Shown in pieces: positions 44,976 to 54,198 of a stretch of DNA of 55,743 bases. Origin of the DNA: Fidelibacterota bacterium UBA2986 (GTDB lineage: Bacteria; Fidelibacterota; Marinisomatia; Marinisomatales; AB-629-J13). Numbering within the stretch: position 1 is the stretch's first letter; every line of letters begins with the position of its first letter. A program made the translations under genes and the position numbers. A model generated the notes under the pieces. It worked only from the letters and a program-made list of their open reading frames with translations. It was not told the origin of the DNA and did no database searches. The stretch is from positions 74,475 to 130,217 of the forward strand of contig DEAI01000008.1 of assembly GCA_002346675.1 (NCBI GenBank), in the 5' to 3' direction.

Positions 44976-47057
44976 TTATTTGCTCTCCTTTTTGTTTATA
45001 TTTAACTCTTGCCATTTTTGCCAGTGCTCATCAATATAAAAGCTTGCAGAGCTATAATATGCGGTCATATCCTTTAACAGCGGTAATTCCAAATCTTGAT
45101 TATCAACACGGCTTAATAGCAATCTATCTTTTGAATTCCATTCATATGATCCTTCAATAAATTTCTCAGAGTAGTTGTAATTCAAAACCGAGTTATTTGA
45201 AAATATGATTCCATTTTGGTTGACCGTAAAACAATCACTGCAATTAGTAAAAAGATTTTTCCCAAATGATAAATAATCTATATTAGGAAGTGTTAATTCT
45301 GTTAGAGTAGTAGCAATATCTACATGACTTCCAAAATTGGTAATTACTTTTGGAGACCCTAATATTTCTTCATGACCCAATAGAAAAAATGGAACTCTGT
45401 ATTTATGAAGCAAAGCACTTTCATTATAGTTTCTAATCCCCTGCAAATTATGGTCAGCTGTTACAGCAGTTATAGTATTATTCAAAGACTCCGTATTATA
45501 AATATCATCTAAGAATTGGTTTAAAAAACAATTTGCATATTGATAAGCACCAAATCTTTTTTGAGCTAATTCTTCATTCCCACGAATCATGTTTTTTAAT
45601 GAAAAACCCATTTGTAACGGCGGGCCAACAAATGTATCAGGTAGTTCAAATGGAGGATGATTGGTAGTTGTAAAAAACATGATGAATTGTGGTTTTTCAG
45701 ATGATGATAAGATCTCAAACACAAAATTGAAGAGGTGCTCATCAAAAACCCCCCAATCCGTCTTTGGGATATTTGCATCAAAATCGCCCTCACCAAACAC
45801 ATGGTCAAAGCCCTGAAGTGGAATGAAGTCGCCAATTCTCTGCCATGATAGTTTCCCACCGTAAACAAAGTTTGTTACATAATTATTTCTCTTATAATTT
45901 TCAGCTAGCGATGATGGAAAAGAAACTGCGCTGTATTTCTGTTGTGATAGAGGTATTGTATTGGGCAGTGAAGGTAGACTCAAAATAGTTGCTGTAAGAT
46001 TTTGAATGCTCCCAAATCCTGACTGAATAAAATGGTCAAAATAAATGGACTGGTCTATCCAATCTGAAACTCCACAGGAGATTTGAAATTCATCTGATTC
46101 AAAATCTAAAATCCAAGACCCAAAACCTTCCATCATTATCAAAACAACATGAGGAGGATTAGTTTCCAATCGTGTGTCACCTTTTGTTGTTCTTTGAAAT
46201 TCCTTCCATGACGCTATATTTTTAGAGTTATTAATACCAAGGAAAGATTGAGCTGATTTTGAAAATGCTGTTTGTATATTTTCTCGATATAAATGTTGTC
46301 TCCAAAATGGAAGTGCGTTTTTTTGGGAGATACGGGCCTCTACTGCTTTTTCAAATGTAAATACTGGATTAGGTCCGAGTTTATTTAAAAATGCATCATT
46401 TGTATAAGCAGCATCCATCATATTTATAGGAAACAGACCAAATGATGCCCGAGCCATTATCACAAAAATTAAAAATGCCCCCAATAATATTCCAGTAGAC
46501 TGTAATAAACCCCTTGTACCATTAAGGTGCTGAGTAAAAATTTTATCTAGGAGATAATAAAAGACAATAGAAATACTAAAAAGTCCAAATAAAATCCAAA
46601 ACACCGGGTAGTTTTTCCAAATGGATTTAATTACAGCTTTTGTGTCATCTTCAAACATATCAAAAAATATGATATTTAAGTGGTCTTGATAAAAATCATA
46701 GAAATAGATGTCTATACCAAAAATAAAAAAAATAATACACAAAATAATGGTCATCCATATTTTTGAAAAATATCTAAAAATTAATAAATAAATTTTTGAT
46801 GGAATTATTAAACCAAGATATAGCATTATTATTGGAATCGACAATCCATAAATAATGGTTGCGCTGTCAAACCTTACCCCCAAGATAAATCCCTTTACTA
46901 TCTCTACCCATCTCATATGAGGTGTTTCTGAAAACAGATAGAAAAAAATGATTCTATTAGTTAAAAAGACGAAAAATAGAATCAATATCAGTGGGAATAA
47001 TTTTAATGCCTGATCACTAACGAATGATAGATATAATCTATAATTTAGTTTTCTCAT
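44976..47057 (-). CDS. LtaS-type phosphoglycerol transferase/sulfatase-fold enzyme (paralogue 2, Ser at nucleophile position)
   Basis: 693 aa. Five N-terminal helices (IYGLSIPIIMLYLGLIIPS and neighbours), then a catalytic domain with the metal Glu in LIMMEGFGSW and the Asp-His in AVTADHNLQGI. The region aligned with the LtaS Thr nucleophile reads QSGFGSIQNLTAT, so the nucleophile would be Ser350 (codon 46008-46010) rather than Thr. It is clearly homologous to the neighbouring gene but diverged. It may have a different acceptor or donor. It follows the first glycosyltransferase by 72 bp. Confidence 0.83.
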   Translation of the reverse strand: MRKLNYRLYLSFVSDQALKLFPLILILFFVFLTNRIIFFYLFSETPHMRWVEIVKGFILGVRFDSATIIYGLSIPIIMLYLGLIIPSKIYLLIFRYFSKIWMTIILCIIFFIFGIDIYFYDFYQDHLNIIFFDMFEDDTKAVIKSIWKNYPVFWILFGLFSISIVFYYLLDKIFTQHLNGTRGLLQSTGILLGAFLIFVIMARASFGLFPINMMDAAYTNDAFLNKLGPNPVFTFEKAVEARISQKNALPFWRQHLYRENIQTAFSKSAQSFLGINNSKNIASWKEFQRTTKGDTRLETNPPHVVLIMMEGFGSWILDFESDEFQISCGVSDWIDQSIYFDHFIQSGFGSIQNLTATILSLPSLPNTIPLSQQKYSAVSFPSSLAENYKRNNYVTNFVYGGKLSWQRIGDFIPLQGFDHVFGEGDFDANIPKTDWGVFDEHLFNFVFEILSSSEKPQFIMFFTTTNHPPFELPDTFVGPPLQMGFSLKNMIRGNEELAQKRFGAYQYANCFLNQFLDDIYNTESLNNTITAVTADHNLQGIRNYNESALLHKYRVPFFLLGHEEILGSPKVITNFGSHVDIATTLTELTLPNIDYLSFGKNLFTNCSDCFTVNQNGIIFSNNSVLNYNYSEKFIEGSYEWNSKDRLLLSRVDNQDLELPLLKDMTAYYSSASFYIDEHWQKWQELNINKKESK

Positions 47058-47129
47058 TTGATTGCAAACTTATTAAAGTGATTAAGAAGAATTATGCTTT
47101 TAGCAATAAAGTATTGAAAATACTAAAAG

Positions 47130-47930
47130 TTATTTTTTAGTTGTATGCTCATTTTTGACGGTCTTATAATGTTGCATGTGGAATAATTTGTAATATTTCA
47201 AAAAGATTGAAAGGGCAGCAATTTTACATAAAAGCAAACCTCTTATTCCATCTAAAAATCCTCTTTTAATAAAATAATGAATCACAAATTTTCCAATTGG
47301 TCGAAATATGAAGTGAAATAAGTTTGACCTGATTCCTTGTTCATACATATCTTTTGCTGCCCACTCTGCATAACGAATCATTTTTTTTAAATGGACAGAA
47401 AAGTCACGAATAGGCTCATGGATGAGAAATGCTTTTTTATTTCCAATGACCCCTGAGTTCTTTACTACTAATTTAGAGTGGACTCTTTTTAATATAAAGT
47501 TTTTATATGTTTCTTTTCTTACCAAACGCATTCCCCGGTGTCCCAGATATCTATCGTGATTTTGAAGTTTTCCTAGGAATTTTGTTTTGATGCTTACCCA
47601 ATAACCGTCCACACTAATTTTATCCTGAGATAACACTGCTTGAATTTCATTACGTAATTCCATATTACATCTTTCATCTGAGTCAATAATAAAAATCCAA
47701 TCATGGGTGACTTGCGGCATTCCCCAGGAACGTTGAGCACCTGAATTTTCATATTTGTGCTGGACGATCTTAACATTAGGATATCCTTTGCAAATATCTA
47801 ATGTTTTATCATCACTGAATCCATCCACAATAAAAATTTCATCTACCCATTTTATTGATTCTAAACAGTCTTCAATTATTTCGTCTACATTTTGAACCGG
47901 AATAAATACTGAGAGCTTCCTTGTACTCAT
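47130..47930 (-). CDS. Family 2 glycosyltransferase (WaaE/KdtX-like)
   Basis: 266 aa. GT-A fold with LSVFIPVQNVDEIIEDCLESI at the start, IFIVDGFSDDKT and the DxD-type FIIDSDERC (D83, D85). The C-terminal half has RVHSKLVV and membrane-associating segments (FHFIFRPIGKFVIHYFIKRGFLDG) seen in lipopolysaccharide-core glucosyltransferases of the WaaE group. It likely adds a sugar to a lipid-linked glycan at the inner membrane. Donor and acceptor are unknown. Confidence 0.85.
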   Translation of the reverse strand: MSTRKLSVFIPVQNVDEIIEDCLESIKWVDEIFIVDGFSDDKTLDICKGYPNVKIVQHKYENSGAQRSWGMPQVTHDWIFIIDSDERCNMELRNEIQAVLSQDKISVDGYWVSIKTKFLGKLQNHDRYLGHRGMRLVRKETYKNFILKRVHSKLVVKNSGVIGNKKAFLIHEPIRDFSVHLKKMIRYAEWAAKDMYEQGIRSNLFHFIFRPIGKFVIHYFIKRGFLDGIRGLLLCKIAALSIFLKYYKLFHMQHYKTVKNEHTTKK

Positions 47931-47970
47931 TTTAATTCTAAACCTTTACCGAAGAGAGCTAGATTCATTT

Positions 47971-48627
47971 CTAAATTATCTGTGCAGAAAAAATATGCAC
48001 AAATCTGTATCTATTCCATTTATGTTTATAAAAAGTCTTAAAGATCATATATTTTTTAAAACGCCACCAAATATTTAGTTTGTTTGGATATACTCTCAAA
48101 TGTTCATCATTTGATGACCAGTAATTTGGAACACTTCCTATCAAATGGGTACCTGGTTTCAATTGAGAGATAAATTTTAAATCATTAATGTGTTCCAAAA
48201 CTTCGATTGCTACCACTACTTTGTAGTCAAAATCTATATCCTCCAGTTCATAAGCACTGTGAACGATAAACTTTTCATCCCACTCAGGGATTCTCTTCTT
48301 TGCTAAGTCAATTCCTGATGTGCTGATATCAAAACCTAAATAGTTTGTATAGCTTTCCTTTCTTAAATATTTTGCAAATTCCCCCATACCACATCCAACC
48401 TCCAATATACCAATGTCTTTTGTTGGAATTAGCTTGTTCAAAATTTTTAATGATTTTTTAAACACAGGCTTATAAACATCAATATGGTATGGTGTTATAT
48501 ATTTCTCTTCATAATATTTTTGTGTTTGCTCTCTTCCTTTTTTATTGGGCTTGCCTAAATTCGATTTTTTGTTAAAGTGATATGCAAAAAAAATAATAAA
48601 AATTATTATAAGGATTGGAGTGGTCAT
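47971..48627 (-). CDS. SAM-dependent methyltransferase, membrane-anchored
   Basis: 218 aa. One N-terminal hydrophobic segment (TPILIIIFIIFFAYHF) then a class I methyltransferase: motif I ILEVGCGMGEFAKYL, motif II FDYKVVVAIEVLEHI, and a post-region LIGSVPNYWSSNDEHLRVY. It resembles UbiG-like and polysaccharide-biosynthesis methyltransferases. Placement between glycosyltransferase genes, with an ATGA overlap at its start, suggests a glycan or lipid-glycan acceptor. Confidence 0.8.
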   Translation of the reverse strand: MTTPILIIIFIIFFAYHFNKKSNLGKPNKKGREQTQKYYEEKYITPYHIDVYKPVFKKSLKILNKLIPTKDIGILEVGCGMGEFAKYLRKESYTNYLGFDISTSGIDLAKKRIPEWDEKFIVHSAYELEDIDFDYKVVVAIEVLEHINDLKFISQLKPGTHLIGSVPNYWSSNDEHLRVYPNKLNIWWRFKKYMIFKTFYKHKWNRYRFVHIFSAQII

Positions 48628-49457
48628 ATCTCAATATGATTTTCGGTTGAATTTGTATTTTTAATACTGTTATATAACTTAAATAAGTTTTTTACTTCAC
48701 TTTCAGGAAATGTTGAAGTTAGAAACTTTCTTGGTTCTTGAATTAATTTAAGTTTGAGCTTCTTAAATGTATTTTTTGTCACATTTGTACCGCCGCCCTT
48801 AATATCCAAAGCAAGTACACCTAATTCTCTCATCCGATATCCTTTAATTTTAAATTGATACCTTTTCAATCTTTTATCACAATTTCCATCCAGCCAACTG
48901 TTTAACTCCAAATCATCATCCCATAATTCCCAGTTAAGCGCTTCCATCAATCTTTTACTGAAGCATCGTGCCACACCATGAGTTCTCCCTTTTAATTTCC
49001 TTCGCCATGCTTCATACCTATCCACACGATTATTTAAAAAACCATAGCCGTTCCATTTGCCCAATATAAATTGTTGAAGGTCAAGAAAATATAAATCTAT
49101 TAGACCAACTGCATCTTCTCCTTCTTCTATCTTTTTTAAATATTGTTCAAATATGTCACTTGTTACCCAATCATCAGAATCAATTCTAAATACTGCATCA
49201 GGGTTGAACTGTTTAGTTGCTCTACTGGCTGAATTGTACTTTCGGTTAAGTGGAGCATTTTCACATTCTACGTAAAAAAAACCTCTTGATTCACATAAGT
49301 TTCGTGATTTATTACCCTCTGAACCCACTCCAATTAATTTAATATTAATTTTATCCGTTAATTCAGATTGGATATTTTTAAAGCGATCCAAAACAAGTTT
49401 TGTCAACTCAGGACGTTTCCAAACAGCAGTAATAAGAGCAACTGTAGGTTTATCCAT
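48624..49457 (-). CDS. Glycosyltransferase-like protein (GT-A, DSDD)
   Basis: 277 aa from ATG 49457; a TTG at 49466, directly after the ABC stop, is the alternative. GT-A signs are VALITAVWKRPELTKLVLDRF, CENAPLNRKYNSASRATKQF and VFRIDSDDWVT. It differs from the WaaE-like neighbour and lacks a membrane segment, so it may be a soluble transferase at the inner face of the membrane. The exact GT family is uncertain. Confidence 0.75.
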   Translation of the reverse strand: MDKPTVALITAVWKRPELTKLVLDRFKNIQSELTDKINIKLIGVGSEGNKSRNLCESRGFFYVECENAPLNRKYNSASRATKQFNPDAVFRIDSDDWVTSDIFEQYLKKIEEGEDAVGLIDLYFLDLQQFILGKWNGYGFLNNRVDRYEAWRRKLKGRTHGVARCFSKRLMEALNWELWDDDLELNSWLDGNCDKRLKRYQFKIKGYRMRELGVLALDIKGGGTNVTKNTFKKLKLKLIQEPRKFLTSTFPESEVKNLFKLYNSIKNTNSTENHIEI

Positions 49458-49466
49458 CTTAAGCAA

Positions 49467-51305
49467 TTAGATATTTTGAAACTGTACTGCGTGCAAAGTT
49501 GAATATTTTCCTTTAACTTTTAATAATTCAATATGGTTCCCCTTTTCAATAATTTCACCTTTATCAAGAACAATAATTTGGTCTGCATTTTTTACTGTAG
49601 AAAAACGATGCGCAATAACCAAAACGGTTCGATCTTTCATTAATTGCTCTATAGCCTGTTGAACCAATTGTTCTGATTCAGTATCTAAAGATGATGTAGC
49701 CTCATCCAAAATAAGAAATGGAGGATTTTTCAAAATCGCCCTGGCTATGGACAAACGCTGCCTTTGCCCCCCAGATAATTTTACTCCCCTTTCTCCAATT
49801 ACAGTATTTAGCCCTTCGGGAAGTGCTTCTATAAATTCCATTGCATTTGCTGCTTCTACAGATGAAATAACCTTGTTCTCTGGGACATCCGGTTGACCAT
49901 AAGATATATTATTTCTTACGGTATCATTAAACAATATTACTTCCTGACTGACAATTCCCATCATTCTGCGGAGTTGTGCAAGTTTTATATTTTTGATGTT
50001 AACTCCATCTACACTTACTGAACCTGATGTGACATCATAAAACCTAGGAATAAGATCTGCTATGGTTGACTTCCCCGCTCCACTTGAGCCTACTAAAGCA
50101 ACAATCGAGCTTTTTGGGATTGTAAATGAAACATTTTTTATAACCGACTGAGAATAATCTGAATAAGAAAATGACACATCATTAAATTTTATTTCCTTTG
50201 AAAATGAGGTTATTTCCTTTGCGTTAGGTCTGTCTTCGATATCTGGTTTCGAGTCCAAAATTTTGAACACTCGTTCTGAGGCAGCAAGACTGTTTTGCAG
50301 TGCTATGTTCACCAAACCTAAATTTTTTATGGGAGCAAGCATTGCAAATAATAAAAGAATAAATCTTAGAAAATCTTCAGATGATAATGAATCTGTCTGT
50401 ATAACCTGAAGGCCTCCATACCAAAGCAATAAGACTCCTATTGATACACCAATCATCTCATTGATTGGAGTTGCAAGGTTATCCAATTTTGCCCTACGCA
50501 TTAACAGTTTAAAAAATCGGTTACTTTCACCTTTAAATCGTTTTACCTCATGATATTGATTTGCAAACGCCTTTATTACCCGCATAGAAAAAATCGCCTC
50601 TGTTAACAACTGCATGATGTGGGCAATTTTCTCTTGGATACGTCTCGATTTCCTCCTGATACTCTTTCCTACATTCATATACAAAAATGCAGCAAATGGT
50701 AGCGTGAGAATCGCAATCAGTGCCAAATTCCAATCAATAACAAACAGTAGAAAACAAAATGCAAGAATGTTAACAGGTTCAACCAAAAGTTTCTGAAAAA
50801 CATTAGTAAATGCATCCTGCATCACTGCTACATCATTCATTAATATAGATGTTAATTCTCCGGTTTTCTTTTTATTAAAAAAACTCATAGAAAGAGTATG
50901 TATGTGTCTGTACAGATCATTTCTTATCTGGACGATCAAAGAATACTGAACCTTTGAAACCAAAATATTTTTTATATAAAGAAAAATATTTTTAAATAAA
51001 AAAACAATAAATATGACCCAGCAAAGCTGCTTTAGAGATTCTAATTGAGTATCTTTTAAAATGAGCTTATTACTCAAATATTTAATTGTGTTATTTAAGT
51101 TTAAATCAGATGTGTCAGACCATTGCTTTTGTTCTAAAATAATTGAATCAAAGTCTGTTAAAATATTATTTATCAATGATGCCGTTAACCAAATTGACAA
51201 GCTGTTCAACAAAACAAACAGTACAGCTGCAATTGTAGAACACAAAAGAAAATACCAGTATTTCAATACAAGTTTTGCCAGTCTTTTGTACACAGGAGTT
51301 TTCAT
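49467..51305 (-). CDS. ABC exporter of the MsbA/lipid-exporter type (fused TMD-NBD)
   Basis: 612 aa half-transporter. Six helices (first at WYFLLCSTIAAVLFVLLNSL) are followed by an ATPase domain with Walker A GSSGAGKSTIADL (about 404), Q-loop GIVSQEVILFNDTVRNN, signature LSGGQRQRLSIARA and Walker B FLILDEATSSLD, and the H-loop IAHRFSTV. It forms a homodimer that probably flips a lipid-linked substrate. As first gene of the glycan cluster it is a candidate exporter of the product; general MsbA or drug export cannot be excluded. Confidence 0.88.
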   Translation of the reverse strand: MKTPVYKRLAKLVLKYWYFLLCSTIAAVLFVLLNSLSIWLTASLINNILTDFDSIILEQKQWSDTSDLNLNNTIKYLSNKLILKDTQLESLKQLCWVIFIVFLFKNIFLYIKNILVSKVQYSLIVQIRNDLYRHIHTLSMSFFNKKKTGELTSILMNDVAVMQDAFTNVFQKLLVEPVNILAFCFLLFVIDWNLALIAILTLPFAAFLYMNVGKSIRRKSRRIQEKIAHIMQLLTEAIFSMRVIKAFANQYHEVKRFKGESNRFFKLLMRRAKLDNLATPINEMIGVSIGVLLLWYGGLQVIQTDSLSSEDFLRFILLLFAMLAPIKNLGLVNIALQNSLAASERVFKILDSKPDIEDRPNAKEITSFSKEIKFNDVSFSYSDYSQSVIKNVSFTIPKSSIVALVGSSGAGKSTIADLIPRFYDVTSGSVSVDGVNIKNIKLAQLRRMMGIVSQEVILFNDTVRNNISYGQPDVPENKVISSVEAANAMEFIEALPEGLNTVIGERGVKLSGGQRQRLSIARAILKNPPFLILDEATSSLDTESEQLVQQAIEQLMKDRTVLVIAHRFSTVKNADQIIVLDKGEIIEKGNHIELLKVKGKYSTLHAVQFQNI

Positions 51306-51383
51306 AAAGTTAAATGAGAATTAAAGTGCTGGAATAGATGATAATTTACGTGGATGAAGTTTGGAAAAAAAGATGAAATCCAT

Positions 51384-51803
51384 CTAGTCCAAAAACATAA
51401 TCCAATGAGGTATATTTGCTTCAAAGAATCTTTCCCCTTCTCTTTTAAAACCAAGTTGTTCATAAAACTTAACTACCGGTTCTTGTGCATGTAAATAAAT
51501 GTTATGTTTTCCTTTTAATTCTTTTAAAATAAATTTTACCAATTGCCTACCAATTCCATTTGAGCGGAAATCCCTTAACACTGCAAATCGTTCAAGTTTT
51601 ATTCCTTTTTCGGTCTTTCTCCATCTCGCTGTTCCAACAGGATTTCCAGCAAATTCTGCTAAAATATGATTGCAATTATATTCGAATTCATCCCATTCAA
51701 TATCTTCTGGAACATTTTGTTCCTCAACGAACACTTTTTTCCGTATTGCAAATGCAAATTTTAAATCCTTTTCAGATTTTATATTTTTAATTTTAACTTT
51801 CAA
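51384..51803 (-). CDS. GNAT-family N-acetyltransferase
   Basis: 139 aa. It has the acetyl-CoA motif A FAVLRDFRSNGIGRQLVKFIL and motif B HAQEPVVKFYEQLGFKREG, with an N-terminal KKVFVEEQNVPEDIEWDEF typical of the YjdJ/ElaA-like group. The start is TTG 51803, since no ATG precedes the domain and the N-terminus fits. The substrate is unknown. It is divergent from the GroES-like gene, with 76 bp between the starts. Confidence 0.82.
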   Translation of the reverse strand: MKVKIKNIKSEKDLKFAFAIRKKVFVEEQNVPEDIEWDEFEYNCNHILAEFAGNPVGTARWRKTEKGIKLERFAVLRDFRSNGIGRQLVKFILKELKGKHNIYLHAQEPVVKFYEQLGFKREGERFFEANIPHWIMFLD

Positions 51804-51879
51804 TAGTTATGCGTCTGCATCAATAAATGCTATTTACAGTAAAGCTGCTTTTTTTATTCAACCGCTAAACATAAGAATT

Positions 51880-52257
51880 ATGAAAAGTAAAAACAAACAA
51901 GTGATTGTAATAGGTGATAGAATCCTGATAAAACCTGATGAGGGAGAAAAAAAATCTGCTGCTGGGTTATATTTGCCAGCGAGTGTTCTTGAAAAACAGG
52001 ATGTGAGAAGTGGCATAGTAGTAGAAGTTGGCCCAGGAATTCCCCTAGGGAATCCTGATGAAAATATTGAAGAACCCTGGAGACAATCAGAAAAAAAAGT
52101 TGCCTATTTTCCTCCTCAAGCAGAACTAGGCGACTATGCTTTATTCCTGAACAAAGCTGCTATTGAGATAAAGGTCGAGGATCAGTCTTATCTAATTGTA
52201 CCTCAATCTGCAATATTAGTATTAATTCGGGATGATTTTGATACATTAACTGACTAA
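51880..52257 (+). CDS. Stand-alone GroES-like co-chaperonin
   Basis: 125 aa from ATG 51880; a longer in-frame reading starts inside the opposing GNAT gene and is not credible. The Cpn10 fold is recognisable: DRILIKPDEGEKKSAAGLYLP with the mobile-loop tripeptide (LYL instead of IVL), SGIVVEVGPGIPLG, and the end AAIEIKVEDQSYLIVPQSAILVLI. The middle is longer than in classic GroES. No groEL lies in the window, so it is probably a paralogue of unknown partner, or a divergent functional co-chaperonin. Confidence 0.82.
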   Translation: MKSKNKQVIVIGDRILIKPDEGEKKSAAGLYLPASVLEKQDVRSGIVVEVGPGIPLGNPDENIEEPWRQSEKKVAYFPPQAELGDYALFLNKAAIEIKVEDQSYLIVPQSAILVLIRDDFDTLTD

Positions 52258-52271
52258 TCAGCCAAAATATT

Positions 52272-53402
52272 TTGAACACTGCAGGAATTTATATCCACAT
52301 TCCTTTCTGCAAAACCAAGTGCAACTATTGTGATTTCTATTCCATTACTGATAGGGAGGATGATGCAGATTTATATATATCCGCTCTTTGCAAAGAAATT
52401 TCAAGATCATCTCTAGAAGATTACCCATGGTTATTTGATACCCTGTTTATTGGAGGTGGAACACCATCTCTGCTTACCGGAAGAAAGATCGAAAAGATTT
52501 TTACTGCATTGTCACACAAAATCTCTTTATCAAATTTTATCGAAAAAACCATTGAAATCAATCCTGGGGAAGCCTCTTTAGAAAATTTAACTGATTTTAA
52601 AAACTTGGGAATAAACAGAGTATCAATGGGTGTTCAATCGTTAGATTCAAATCTTCTTCAGTTTCTATCCCGTTCCCACTCAGTAAAAGATGTCTTTAGC
52701 ACCTACGAAAATGTCCGAAAAATAGGTTTTGAAAATGTGAACTGTGATTTAATTTATTCAATTCCAGGACAGACCAAAGAAATATGGAAAAGGGATCTGG
52801 AAACAATTATAGATCTGAATCCTGAACATATCTCTGCATACATATTAACAGTTGAAAAGGGAACAGAGTTGTTCCAAATGGTTAAATCAAATATGGTGAC
52901 CATGCCGAAAAATAGTGAATCAGCAGATTTTTTCAATTTCACACAAAATCAACTAAATAATTCTGGATTTTTTCCATACGAAATTTCAAATTTTTGTAAA
53001 CCTAAGAAGGAGTGCCTTCATAACCTACATTATTGGAAAATAGATCCCTATATAGGGTTTGGGCCATCAGCTCACAGTTTTGATGGAACCTGCAGGTGGA
53101 ACAATGCTGGTTCATTAGATCATTACATACAAAAAATAAATGGAAAACATTCACCAATCTCTAAAGCTGAAACATTAACAGAAATCCAGCAGGTGAATGA
53201 AAAAATTGGTTTTGGTCTTCGCTTGAGTGGCGGAATTGAGTTGATAACAATTCCCGAATTATTTAAAGATCAACTATTAGAAAATGTAAAGCGAAATAAT
53301 AAAAAATGGAGCGGGTTTATCAAACATAATAATGGCAGAATCTATTTAAACCAAAAGGGATATGCATTTGCCGATGCTATTGCTGTGGATTTACTTCTTT
53401 AA
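52272..53402 (+). CDS. hemW: Radical SAM protein HemW (heme chaperone, HemN-like)
   Basis: 376 aa from TTG 52272; no ATG precedes the active-site motif. The cluster motif is C13-x3-C17-x2-C20 (FCKTKCNYC), followed by FIGGGTPSLL and NRVSMGVQSLD. HemW lacks the extra N-terminal segment of true HemN coproporphyrinogen oxidase, as here. It handles heme insertion into target proteins. It follows the GroES-like gene by 14 bp, suggesting co-transcription, and is convergent with the AMP nucleosidase gene. Confidence 0.92.
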   Translation: MNTAGIYIHIPFCKTKCNYCDFYSITDREDDADLYISALCKEISRSSLEDYPWLFDTLFIGGGTPSLLTGRKIEKIFTALSHKISLSNFIEKTIEINPGEASLENLTDFKNLGINRVSMGVQSLDSNLLQFLSRSHSVKDVFSTYENVRKIGFENVNCDLIYSIPGQTKEIWKRDLETIIDLNPEHISAYILTVEKGTELFQMVKSNMVTMPKNSESADFFNFTQNQLNNSGFFPYEISNFCKPKKECLHNLHYWKIDPYIGFGPSAHSFDGTCRWNNAGSLDHYIQKINGKHSPISKAETLTEIQQVNEKIGFGLRLSGGIELITIPELFKDQLLENVKRNNKKWSGFIKHNNGRIYLNQKGYAFADAIAVDLLL

Positions 53403-53424
53403 CAAAAATTTAACTCACAATTTA

Positions 53425-54198
53425 TTAATAGGTAAAATGTTTAATGGTTTCTCCTTCTCCACCAATACCTGTCATTGCTTCAATCCCAAGTTGGATATGA
53501 AGATCCACATATTTCCGTGTAACTTCTCTATCTGACTCTTCTGTTTTTACTCCCTCCGGAATCATAGGTGTATCAGAAACCAATAGCAACGCTCCTCGAT
53601 TAATTCCATTTGCAAATCCAGTTATAAAAAGTGTGGCAGTTTCCATATCTATCCCAAGTACCCTTATCTTTTTTAAGTACTCTTTAAAATCGGCATCATG
53701 CTCCCATACACGGCGATTTGTCGTGTAAACCACTCCTGTTCGATATTCAATATTTCTGTCTACTAAAATTTGTGATACATATTTATGAAGCTTGAAAGAT
53801 GGCATAGCAGGAACTTCTTTCGGGAAATAATCATCGCTTGTCCCTTCTCCACGAATGGCAGCAATTGGCAGAATGAAATGACCAAGCTCCGTCGTTTTTT
53901 TTAAACCACCGCATTTGCCTAAAAAGAGAACACCTTTGGGGTTCACTGCGGATAATAGGTCCATAATGGTTGCAGCATTTGAACTCCCAATTCCAAAATT
54001 GATAATGGTCAATCCTTCATTATTAGTTGCCAGTGTCATAGGCCCACCTTTACCATAAATCTGAGTTTCAAAAATTTCTGCAAATTTTTCAACATAATTT
54101 TGAAAATTTGTTAAGAGAATCCATGACCCTATAGTATCTGGATCAGCTCCAGTATATCTCTTAAACCAGTTTCTTGAAATCGCTTTTTTTTCTATCAT
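53425..54198 (-). CDS. amn: AMP nucleosidase (Bacteroidota type)
   Basis: 257 aa nucleoside-phosphorylase-fold protein. The N-terminal ISRNWFKRYTGADPDTIGSWI, the INFGIGSSNAATIMDLLSAVNPKGVLFLGKCGGL core and the late LGIDMETATLFITGF with the catalytic Glu match the short AMP nucleosidases of Bacteroidota. It splits AMP to adenine and ribose 5-phosphate, tuning AMP levels. Uridine or purine phosphorylase is less likely given these motifs. It overlaps exonuclease III by 4 bp (ATGA). Confidence 0.88.
   Translation of the reverse strand: MIEKKAISRNWFKRYTGADPDTIGSWILLTNFQNYVEKFAEIFETQIYGKGGPMTLATNNEGLTIINFGIGSSNAATIMDLLSAVNPKGVLFLGKCGGLKKTTELGHFILPIAAIRGEGTSDDYFPKEVPAMPSFKLHKYVSQILVDRNIEYRTGVVYTTNRRVWEHDADFKEYLKKIRVLGIDMETATLFITGFANGINRGALLLVSDTPMIPEGVKTEESDREVTRKYVDLHIQLGIEAMTGIGGEGETIKHFTY

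Noticed and set aside
51670..51879. A 70-residue N-terminal extension of the GroES-like protein
   Set aside because: It runs through the opposing GNAT gene and has low-complexity shadow-like sequence; ATG 51880 begins the family N-terminus.
53425..54198. Uridine phosphorylase or MTA nucleosidase
   Set aside because: The N-terminal RYTGADPDT segment and INFGIGSSNAATIMDLL core fit the short Bacteroidota AMP nucleosidases better.
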